Shown here piece by piece: positions 49,226 to 56,096 of a stretch of DNA of 64,000 bases. The notes beneath the pieces are model-generated. The model did not search any database. It saw only the letters and a list, made by a program, of their open reading frames with translations, and had not been told where the DNA came from. Numbering within the stretch: position 1 is the first letter of the stretch; each line of letters starts with the position of its first letter. A program made the translations under genes and the position numbers. The stretch comes from Flavobacterium johnsoniae (GTDB taxonomy: Bacteria > Bacteroidota > Bacteroidia > Flavobacteriales > Flavobacteriaceae): NCBI RefSeq assembly GCF_001879205.1, contig NZ_MLFK01000009.1:558001-622000 (forward strand). The letters run 5' to 3'.

Positions 49226-50806
49226 ATGGAAGCACTATTTATTTATATCGCAAAATCGGCCGGGTTGATTATTTTATTTTATTGTGCTTATTATTTTTTA
49301 CTTCGAAAAGAAACCTTTTTCAACAGTAACAGATGGTTTTTACTTATTGGTCTTATTACTTCCGTTGTTCTGCCGTTTGCAGTTTATAAAAAAGTGGTTT
49401 GGGTAAATCCGGATTTAGCTTCCAATTTAAGTTTAAGTCCAATTGAATCTCTTCAAAATTCTGAAAATAAATCTTTTGAAATCAATTGGTTCTACGTACT
49501 TCTTTCTATTTATATTATTGGACTTTTGGTTCTTTTGATAAAATTTGCCATGGATTTTTACAGTTTAAATTCGGTTTTAAAAGGAAAAAAGATCCAGCAG
49601 CAGGCCGACTTTAAATTTATCGATACAAACGAAAACATTGCTCCTTTTTCTTATTTTGAGTATATCGTATACAACTCATCAATGTATACGGCCTCTGAAT
49701 TAGAAAATATTATTGAACATGAAAAAGTACACAGCGACCAGAATCATACTGTAGATGTTTTAATTTCCCGTGCTTTTTGTATGCTTTTTTGGTTCAATCC
49801 GGTTGTCTGGCTTTACAAAAAAGCTATTGCCCAAAATTTAGAATTCATCGCAGACAAAGAAGCAGCTAAAAAATTATCTGACAAAAAAGCGTATCAATAC
49901 ACGCTTTTAAAAATAACAACACATGAAAGCTGTGTTGCCATTACCAATCATTTTTATCAATCATTAATCAAAAAACGAATTGTCATGTTAAACAAAAATC
50001 AATCAAAAAAGAGGAATCTAGTAAAGTATTGTGTTGTAGTTCCGGCACTAGCTGCATTTGTATTATTATTTCAAGTTGAAGTTATTGCAAAAGAAAAGCA
50101 GCAGAGTTTAAAAGAAGTTTCAGGCGACATTAAATCTGTACATGTTTACAAAATCAATAAAAATTCTACAGATGCAGAATTAAATTTAATCAAAGAGAAT
50201 TTAAAAAAAGATCATAATATTGATTTTGAAATCTCTGATGTAAAAAGAAATTCTGATAACAATTTAACGTCAATAAAAATTGATCTTAAAAATGGAAATC
50301 AGCAGGCACAATCTATTCAAACAGCCGGAGATCAAACAATCAAAGATTTTGGTATAATTGTTACAACACAAAAAGACGGTACTCAAAAAATTGGTATTCA
50401 GACTTCTGATGAAACAACTAATACCAAAACAGAAAAAAGCCCTAAAATCGTAACCAGCAAAAAACTAAAAACAAAAGTAAATACCAATGACAACACTTAT
50501 TCTAATGTTAGTACAAAAACTAATACTAATAGTGACACAAATATTAGCACTACTGTAACAGTAAATAGTGATAATAAAACAGTTACTGCAAATGGAGTTA
50601 CAATTTTAAAATCAAGCAAAACTAAAGTAAAAGCAGGTTCTCAGCTTATCATTGTTGACGGTACTGAAATGCCTGGTTCTTTTGATATTGAAGAGATTGA
50701 CCCTCGTGAAATAAAAAGCGTAAGTGTTTATACTGGTACTAACGCCGAAGCTAAATATGGTGATCGTGGTGCAAATGGTGTTATTGAAATCAAAACACGC
50801 GATTAA
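49226..50806 (+). CDS. M56 (BlaR1-type) membrane metalloprotease sensor, copy 1, with plug-like C-terminus
   Basis: The 526-residue protein has membrane helices near 5-22, 35-52, 90-108 and 265-285. The zinc site HEKVH is at 165-169, with the third ligand glutamate in EFIADKEA (about 206). Unlike BlaR1, no penicillin-binding domain follows. Instead there is a periplasmic region, a low-complexity Thr/Asn/Ser linker (about 400-460), then QLIIVDGTEMPGSFDIEEID... and GDRGANGVIEIKTRD, a TonB-dependent-receptor plug-like segment. It presumably cleaves BlaI on an unknown envelope signal. Confidence 0.85.
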   Translation: MEALFIYIAKSAGLIILFYCAYYFLLRKETFFNSNRWFLLIGLITSVVLPFAVYKKVVWVNPDLASNLSLSPIESLQNSENKSFEINWFYVLLSIYIIGLLVLLIKFAMDFYSLNSVLKGKKIQQQADFKFIDTNENIAPFSYFEYIVYNSSMYTASELENIIEHEKVHSDQNHTVDVLISRAFCMLFWFNPVVWLYKKAIAQNLEFIADKEAAKKLSDKKAYQYTLLKITTHESCVAITNHFYQSLIKKRIVMLNKNQSKKRNLVKYCVVVPALAAFVLLFQVEVIAKEKQQSLKEVSGDIKSVHVYKINKNSTDAELNLIKENLKKDHNIDFEISDVKRNSDNNLTSIKIDLKNGNQQAQSIQTAGDQTIKDFGIIVTTQKDGTQKIGIQTSDETTNTKTEKSPKIVTSKKLKTKVNTNDNTYSNVSTKTNTNSDTNISTTVTVNSDNKTVTANGVTILKSSKTKVKAGSQLIIVDGTEMPGSFDIEEIDPREIKSVSVYTGTNAEAKYGDRGANGVIEIKTRD

Positions 50807-50832
50807 CTGCCTTTAATCTAAAAACCAAAAAA

Positions 50833-51201
50833 ATGCAAAAACTAACCAATAAAGAAGAAGAAATAATGCACATTTTATGGAAGCTCAAAAAAGCTTTTGT
50901 AAAAGAAATTCAGGCAGAAATTACTGAAGACCAGCCGCATTATAACACACTTTCAACAATTGTTCGAAATCTGGAAGAAAAAGGTTTTGTGGCGCATAAT
51001 GCTTTTGGAAACACTTATCAATACTTTCCTGCTGTAAGCTTAGAAGCTTACAGCAAAAAGTATATGAATACAGCAATTGATAATTATTTCAACAGCTCTT
51101 ATAAAAATATGGTTTCATTTTTTGCCAAAGAGGAAAAAATCTCAGCAGCAGAATTACGCGAAATCCTGGCTATGATTGAAAATCCAATAGAAGCCAACTA
51201 A
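50833..51201 (+). CDS. BlaI/MecI-family repressor, copy 2
   Basis: A 122-residue close paralogue of the copy at 48852. It differs mainly at HILWK, NTYQYFPAVSLEAY and near the C-terminus (LAMIENPIEAN). It lies 26 nt after the first M56 gene, has no operator of the array type in front of it and is probably expressed from the same message. The second M56 gene starts 5 nt after its stop. Confidence 0.9.
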   Translation: MQKLTNKEEEIMHILWKLKKAFVKEIQAEITEDQPHYNTLSTIVRNLEEKGFVAHNAFGNTYQYFPAVSLEAYSKKYMNTAIDNYFNSSYKNMVSFFAKEEKISAAELREILAMIENPIEAN

Positions 51202-51206
51202 TCATT

Positions 51207-52880
51207 ATGGAAGCACTTTTCATTTTTATCATCAAATCAAGTGGTTTAATCGCTTTGTTCTATTTCGCTTACTTTTTTTTACTGCGAAAAGAAACTTTCT
51301 TCACCAGCAGCAGATGGTTTTTACTGGCTGGCTTAGTAACCTCGGTAATACTGCCTTTAGTTGTTTATACAAAAGTAATCTGGATTGATCCGGCTCCTGT
51401 TTCATATCTGCCGATGACAAACTATCATTATTTGCCAAATCATAAGCAGCATTTTACAACACCCGAAGAATCTTTGGAAATAAACTGGTACTTAGTTTCG
51501 CTCGCTGTTTACGCCCTTGGTTTTACTGCTTTTATGATAAAATTCGGAATCGATTTTTATAGTCTAAATTCCGTTTTAAAAGGAAAAAAAATAGAACAGC
51601 AGGCTGATTTCAAGTTTGTGGATGTAAATGAAAATATTGCGCCGTTTTCTTATTTTGATTATATCGTGTACAACTCATCAATGTACAGTGAAAAGGAATT
51701 AGAAAGCATTTTGGAGCATGAAAAAGTGCACAGCGACCAGCATCATACTATTGATGTGATAATTTCAAGAATCTTCTGTATTTTATTCTGGTTCAACCCA
51801 TTAATATGGCTGTATAAAAAAGCGATTCTTCAAAATCTGGAGTTCATCGCCGATAGCGAAGCTGCTAAAAAAATTTCAGACAAAAAAGCATATCAATACA
51901 CGCTTTTAAAAATCACAACACATGAAACTTGTGTTGCAATCACCAATCATTTTTATCAATCATTAATCAAAAAACGAATTGTCATGTTAAACAAAAATCA
52001 ATCAAAAAAAAGAAACTATTGGAAGTATTATGCTGTGCTTCCGGCATTGGTAACTTTTGTTCTTTTATTTCAAATAAAAACTATTGCACAAGAAAAAGAA
52101 AAGAAAGCTGCCCAGGAAGTTATTGAACCCGCTGATTCTGTTGATGTATTCAAAATCAAGAAAAGTACAACCGATCAGCAATTAAAAGAGATGGCCGGAA
52201 AGCTAAAGAAAAATCATGATGTTGATGTCGTGATATCTGATGTGAAAAGAAATTCAAAAGATGAATTAACAGCCATTAAAATTGATGTCAAAAAAGGAAA
52301 TGAGGAAAATCAAACCATTCAGATAGAAGGAAATAAAGCTATTAAAGACTGTGGTATTATAGTTTCTACCGCTGATAACGGTTCTAAAAAAATTGACATC
52401 GTTACCAATGGAGGAATTGACAAACCAATCGCGATTCAAAACCGTGTAGTACAGGTTAGAGAATTTAATAATCCTGATATGGCAGCGGCTCCAACTCCGC
52501 CTTCACCACCCGCAGTACCAGCACTAATTGATGCGCCTAAACCGCCGGTATGCCCTATTGATATGCCAAAAATGCCAAAGGCTCCGGTTATGCCAAAAAA
52601 TATGAAAAATAAAGTATCTATGGCAAAATTTGAAAAAGAAATGGAAGAGTTTGACAAAAAAATGGAAGCTTTACAACCAGAAATGGACAAGTACGACATA
52701 GCGATGGAAAAATTTGGAGAAGAAATGGATAAATACAGCGCGTATATCGACCAGCAATTAGGACCAGATTTCGAAAAGAAAATGGAACAATTTGAAAAGG
52801 AAATGAAAGTCTTTGAAAAAACGATGAAAGAACAAGAAAAACAAATGATGAAAATTGAAAAAGAGAATAAACGTTCGTAG
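51207..52880 (+). CDS. M56 (BlaR1-type) membrane metalloprotease sensor, copy 2, with coiled-coil C-terminus
   Basis: The 557-residue protein is homologous to copy 1 over about residues 1-380, with HEKVH at 171-175 and EFIADSEA near 212. The C-terminus differs: a proline-rich linker (APTPPSPPAVPALIDAPKPP, about 425-455) and a highly charged coiled coil of about 80 residues (EKEMEEFDKKMEALQPEMDK...). The plug-like end of copy 1 is absent. The pair therefore has one shared protease module and two different output ends. Confidence 0.85.
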   Translation: MEALFIFIIKSSGLIALFYFAYFFLLRKETFFTSSRWFLLAGLVTSVILPLVVYTKVIWIDPAPVSYLPMTNYHYLPNHKQHFTTPEESLEINWYLVSLAVYALGFTAFMIKFGIDFYSLNSVLKGKKIEQQADFKFVDVNENIAPFSYFDYIVYNSSMYSEKELESILEHEKVHSDQHHTIDVIISRIFCILFWFNPLIWLYKKAILQNLEFIADSEAAKKISDKKAYQYTLLKITTHETCVAITNHFYQSLIKKRIVMLNKNQSKKRNYWKYYAVLPALVTFVLLFQIKTIAQEKEKKAAQEVIEPADSVDVFKIKKSTTDQQLKEMAGKLKKNHDVDVVISDVKRNSKDELTAIKIDVKKGNEENQTIQIEGNKAIKDCGIIVSTADNGSKKIDIVTNGGIDKPIAIQNRVVQVREFNNPDMAAAPTPPSPPAVPALIDAPKPPVCPIDMPKMPKAPVMPKNMKNKVSMAKFEKEMEEFDKKMEALQPEMDKYDIAMEKFGEEMDKYSAYIDQQLGPDFEKKMEQFEKEMKVFEKTMKEQEKQMMKIEKENKRS

Positions 52881-52909
52881 TTTATTTTTTTCAAATCCTC
52901 TTAAATATC

Positions 52910-52940
52910 AAACCAGTGTACTAGATGCACTGGTTTTTTT
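52910..52940 (+). terminator. Terminator of the blaI-M56 operon
   Basis: AAACCAGTG / CACTGGTTT stem with a 9-nt loop and a T-run, 30 nt after the second M56 stop. Confidence 0.75.
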
Positions 52941-53003
52941 ATTGCAAAATTTACCGTCACCGCTTAAGCGAAATGTATCAGGAGTTAGTTTCTGCGTATT
53001 ATA

Positions 53004-53034
53004 TTGAATGCCTTTTTCTTTTTTTATATCTTTG
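53004..53034 (+). promoter_or_regulatory. Promoter TTG-N20-TATCTTTG for the 46-residue gene
   Basis: TTG at 53004-53006 and TATCTTTG at 53027-53034 are 20 nt apart; the ATG at 53051 is 17 nt downstream. Confidence 0.7.
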
Positions 53035-53050
53035 AAAAAACAAATTTGCC

Positions 53051-53191
53051 ATGTATAAAATTTTAGCCAAACTAAATAAAATTCTTCTGCCAAGTTTTAC
53101 AAAACAAGGCTTAGACATTTCGAAAGCAAAAAAATGGCAAATGGCTATTATTGGTTATCGCGCTTATGTTACTAAACGGGCTTTAGGATAG
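53051..53191 (+). CDS. 46-residue basic protein (small conserved Flavobacteriia type)
   Basis: MYKILAKLNKILLPSFTKQG, then LDISKAKKWQMAIIGYRAYV, TKRALG. The protein is Lys/Arg-rich with short hydrophobic patches. Similar 46-47-residue proteins of Flavobacteriia are sometimes labelled SsrA-binding protein in databases, but I see no SmpB domain. A perfect promoter precedes it, and the reading frame is intact, so it is a genuine gene of unknown function. It is followed 66 nt later by the exporter gene on the same strand. Confidence 0.7.
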   Translation: MYKILAKLNKILLPSFTKQGLDISKAKKWQMAIIGYRAYVTKRALG

Positions 53192-53256
53192 TCATTAATA
53201 TACATTTTGTTTTATGCAGCAGAAGATAATCCTTTATTTTCTGCAATATTATTTTT

Positions 53257-54102
53257 ATGAAAAACAAAGAAATTAACCTCCCTCCCGTTTCGGCGGTATT
53301 ATTAGCCATTATAAGTGTACAATGCGGTGCAGCGATTGCAAAAACTCTTTTCCCTGCAATTGGAGCGGCAGGAACTGCATCAATGCGTATTGGCGTTTCT
53401 GCAGTCATTTTATTATTAGCCTACAGACCTAATTTAAAAGCCATTAGAGCAGACCAATGGAAAATTGTAATTCCTTATGGCATGGCATTAGGAGCTATGA
53501 ATTTAATTTTTTATCTCGCCATTGAAAGAATTCATATTGGCTTGGCTGTTACTTTAGAATTCATCGGTCCATTACTAGTGGCTATTATCGGCTCAAAACG
53601 TTTAATTGATTACTGCTGGGTTTTACTGGCTGCCTTAGGAATTATTTTAATTGCTCCCTGGACAAACGATCGTTTGGATATTCTGGGCGTTATATTTGCA
53701 CTTTTAGCGGGCGCACTCTGGGCTGCTTATATTGTTTTAGGCGGGAAAATATCTAAAATAATGAATGGAGGACAGGCCGTTTCAACCGGAATGTTATTTG
53801 CAGCCATCTTAATTCTGCCATTTGGATTTTTTGAAAACGGACTCACTAATCTAACTCCAAAACTATTCGGAATGGGCGTTGCGCTTGCTCTTTTATCCAG
53901 TGCGATTCCGTTTACGTTAGAAATGAAAGCGCTCGGTCAGCTTCCTCCCCGAACCTTTAGTATCTTAATGAGTTTAGAACCTGCCGCGGCTTCTATTTGC
54001 GCATTTATTTTTCTTCAGGAAAGTTTGAATTTTTATGAAATTTTAGCTGTCATCTGTGTTATAATTGCTTCGGCAGGAAGTACTTTAACGGCTAAGAAAT
54101 AA
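53257..54102 (+). CDS. EamA/RhtA-type exporter
   Basis: A 281-residue protein with ten membrane helices in two EamA repeats: VSAVLLAIISVQCGAAIAKTLFPAIGAAGTASMRIGVSAVILLLAYRP (first) and IFALLAGALWAAYIVLGGKISKIMNGGQAVSTGMLFAAILILPFG (second). The N-terminal SVQCGAAIAKTLFPAIGA is characteristic of RhtA-type threonine/homoserine exporters. It probably exports amino acids or related metabolites. It may be read from the promoter of the 46-residue gene. Confidence 0.88.
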   Translation: MKNKEINLPPVSAVLLAIISVQCGAAIAKTLFPAIGAAGTASMRIGVSAVILLLAYRPNLKAIRADQWKIVIPYGMALGAMNLIFYLAIERIHIGLAVTLEFIGPLLVAIIGSKRLIDYCWVLLAALGIILIAPWTNDRLDILGVIFALLAGALWAAYIVLGGKISKIMNGGQAVSTGMLFAAILILPFGFFENGLTNLTPKLFGMGVALALLSSAIPFTLEMKALGQLPPRTFSILMSLEPAAASICAFIFLQESLNFYEILAVICVIIASAGSTLTAKK

Positions 54103-54105
54103 AAA

Positions 54106-54131
54106 AAGCCCCGCATAAAACTGCAAGGCTT
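54106..54131. terminator. Imperfect hairpin between convergent exporter and fasciclin genes
   Basis: AAGCC--GCA / TGC--GGCTT with two mismatches in the stem, preceded by an A-run; reads as a weak terminator in both directions. Confidence 0.45.
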
Positions 54132-54163
54132 CTTCATTGTAGGCATTCTGTTTTTGGAGATCT

Positions 54164-54718
54164 TTATTTCTTTGACAGTAAAACAGCATCAACAACATGA
54201 ATTACACCATTTGACTGATTCACATCAGCAATTGTAACTTTTGATTTATTTCCGTTTTCGTCTGTGATATATAAATCTTTTCCTTTCATCCAGGCTGTCA
54301 GAGTACCGCCACTCACTGTTTTTAGAGTTGCTTTACCTTTTCCATCTTTTATTGCTGTTGCAATGTCAGAAGCATTCATTTTACCTGCAACCACGTGATA
54401 GGTTAAGATCGTTTGAAGCGTTTTTTTGTTTTCAGGTTTTAGCAATGACTCAACAGTACCTTTTGGTAATTTATCAAAAGCTGCGTTTGTTGGGGCAAAA
54501 ACGGTAAATGGACCTGCCCCTTGCAATGTTTCAACTAAGCCTGCCGCTTTTACAGCTGCAACAAGTGTTGTATGATCTTTTGAATTAACGGCATTTTCAA
54601 TTATATTTTTATTTGGATACATGGCTGCTCCCCCAACCATAACTGTTTTTTGAGCATAAGAAGTAAATCCGAATGTTAAAGCTAAAATTGCTGTGGCTAA
54701 AAAATTTCTAGTTTTCAT
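54164..54718 (-). CDS. Exported fasciclin (FAS1) domain protein
   Basis: The 184-residue protein has a signal peptide (about 1-22, ending SYAQ). The FAS1 blocks are NIIENAVNSKDHTTLVAAVKAAGLVETLQGAGPFTVFAPTNAAFDKLPKGTVESLLKPENKKTLQTILTYHVVAGK (H1 region with FAPTNAAF and the YHV motif) and VTIADVNQSNGVIHVVDAVLL (H2). FAS1 domains mediate cell-surface adhesion. It is a single-domain secreted protein. Confidence 0.92.
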   Translation of the reverse strand: MKTRNFLATAILALTFGFTSYAQKTVMVGGAAMYPNKNIIENAVNSKDHTTLVAAVKAAGLVETLQGAGPFTVFAPTNAAFDKLPKGTVESLLKPENKKTLQTILTYHVVAGKMNASDIATAIKDGKGKATLKTVSGGTLTAWMKGKDLYITDENGNKSKVTIADVNQSNGVIHVVDAVLLSKK

Positions 54719-54929
54719 AATAAATGTTTTAAGTTATAAGCTCATTTACGGGGATATATTTGTTTTGGTTTTGCCGAAGATTAAAATAATTAAATATGAA
54801 TCTTAAAAATCATTAAAACAGCCTGTAAAACAAGGCATTAAGAAAATAATTATTTTTTAATAAAACTTTCAATATCTGCCATTGATTGTGTTAAATTTAT
54901 TATTAACTTTCAATGTAAATTCATTCGCT

Positions 54930-55469
54930 ATGGAAAATCTACCTAAAAAAGTAAGAAGTAAAAAGTTAAATACAAGAGTTGATTTAACCGCAATGGTCAG
55001 CGTTTCGTTCTTGCTAATTATATTTTTTATGGTTGTTGGAGAATTATCGAAACCAAAAATTATGGATTTGAGTTTACCAGAAAGACATTGTGATGAAAAA
55101 TGGAATCACGTAATAGTTTGTGGTTTACGTGCTGATAACCGTACAATAACAGTTTTACTCGATGAAAATGACAAGATAATTACGTATTCTGGTCTTTTGT
55201 TTGCTCCAATAGGAAAGCCTAAGAAATTAGATTATGGTAAAAACGGAATTCGTCAGGAACTTTTTAATAAGAAGAAAACAATTCTGGAATATGGAGCAGC
55301 AATTGGAAAACCCAAATATGGACCAATTGTAATCATAAAACCCAGCAAAAAATCTAATTTTAAAAATTTAGTAGATATTTTAGATGAAATGGCTATTACA
55401 AAAATTGACACTTATGCCATTGTACCAGAATACACTCCAGAAGAATCTAATCTTTTAGCATCAAAATAA
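54930..55469 (+). CDS. ExbD/TolR-like protein lacking the membrane aspartate, copy 1
   Basis: A 179-residue protein: MENLPKKVRSKKLNTRVDLTAMVSVSFLLIIFFMVVGELSKPKIMDLSLPE. The ExbD N-terminus and single helix are clear, but the proton-carrying Asp of the helix (in family members TxMVDxxFLL) is Ser24 here. A periplasmic part with KPSKKSNFKNLVDILDEMAITKIDTYAIV follows, the ExbD C-terminal fold. Start: a TTG at 54882 would extend the frame, but the ATG at 54930 gives the family N-terminus. No ExbB/TolQ or TonB is adjacent. Confidence 0.82.
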   Translation: MENLPKKVRSKKLNTRVDLTAMVSVSFLLIIFFMVVGELSKPKIMDLSLPERHCDEKWNHVIVCGLRADNRTITVLLDENDKIITYSGLLFAPIGKPKKLDYGKNGIRQELFNKKKTILEYGAAIGKPKYGPIVIIKPSKKSNFKNLVDILDEMAITKIDTYAIVPEYTPEESNLLASK

Positions 55470-55491
55470 TTTCTAACCAAAACCAAAATCT

Positions 55492-56013
55492 ATGCAAAAC
55501 CTTCCTAAAAAAGTTCGAAGCAGAAAATTAAGCTCAAGAGTCGATTTAACCGCAATGGTCAGCGTTTCTTTCTTGCTAATTATATTTTTTATGGTTGTTG
55601 GTGAATTGTCTAAGCCAAAAAACCTAAATTTAGATTTTCCTGATAATGGATGTTGCGACTGTAGGCCTTATTATAGCGAAAATAGGTCTGTTACTATTTT
55701 ATTAGGTGATAATAATAAAATAATATCTTACACTGGACTTCTAGATTTGCCAATAATTCCCCCAAAAGAAACAAGTTATGGAAAAGAAGGAATTCGTCAA
55801 GAGCTGATAAAAAGAAACAAAAGTGTGCTTGAATATTCAGCGGCATTAGGAAAACCTGGAAGAGGAATTAGTGTTATTATTAAGCCCAGCAAGAAATCTA
55901 CTTATGGTAATTTGATAGATATTTTAGACGAGATGAAAATTACAGGAATAAACTCTTACTCTATTGTTCCTGAATTTACTCCTAAAGAAACAAAATTACT
56001 AGCTTCAAATTAG
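55492..56013 (+). CDS. ExbD/TolR-like protein lacking the membrane aspartate, copy 2
   Basis: A 173-residue paralogue, 22 nt after copy 1: MQNLPKKVRSRKLSSRVDLTAMVSVSFLLIIFFMVVGELSKPKNLNLDF. Ser24 again replaces the membrane Asp. The nucleotide sequence of the helix is nearly identical to copy 1, while the periplasmic halves differ more (a Cys pair CCDC in the loop only here). The tandem duplication and shared change suggest a selected variant rather than decay. It ends at a strong terminator. Confidence 0.82.
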   Translation: MQNLPKKVRSRKLSSRVDLTAMVSVSFLLIIFFMVVGELSKPKNLNLDFPDNGCCDCRPYYSENRSVTILLGDNNKIISYTGLLDLPIIPPKETSYGKEGIRQELIKRNKSVLEYSAALGKPGRGISVIIKPSKKSTYGNLIDILDEMKITGINSYSIVPEFTPKETKLLASN

Positions 56014-56052
56014 TTCAAGCAAAAATATCACTTTTAAAAAATTATAATAAAA

Positions 56053-56079
56053 AAAGCCCCGCAATAATTGCGGGGCTTT
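56053..56079. terminator. Bidirectional terminator (ExbD-like genes / LRR protein)
   Basis: AAAGCCCCGCAA / TTGCGGGGCTTT, a 12-bp perfect stem with loop TAA, with an A-run on the left and a short T-rich tract on the right. Confidence 0.85.
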
Positions 56080-56096
56080 CTGTTTAAAATATATTT

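Noticed and set aside
52436-52894. 152-codon Phe/Ser-rich frame antisense to the second M56 gene
   Set aside because: It mirrors the Lys/Glu-rich coiled coil on the plus strand and has no promoter or family match.
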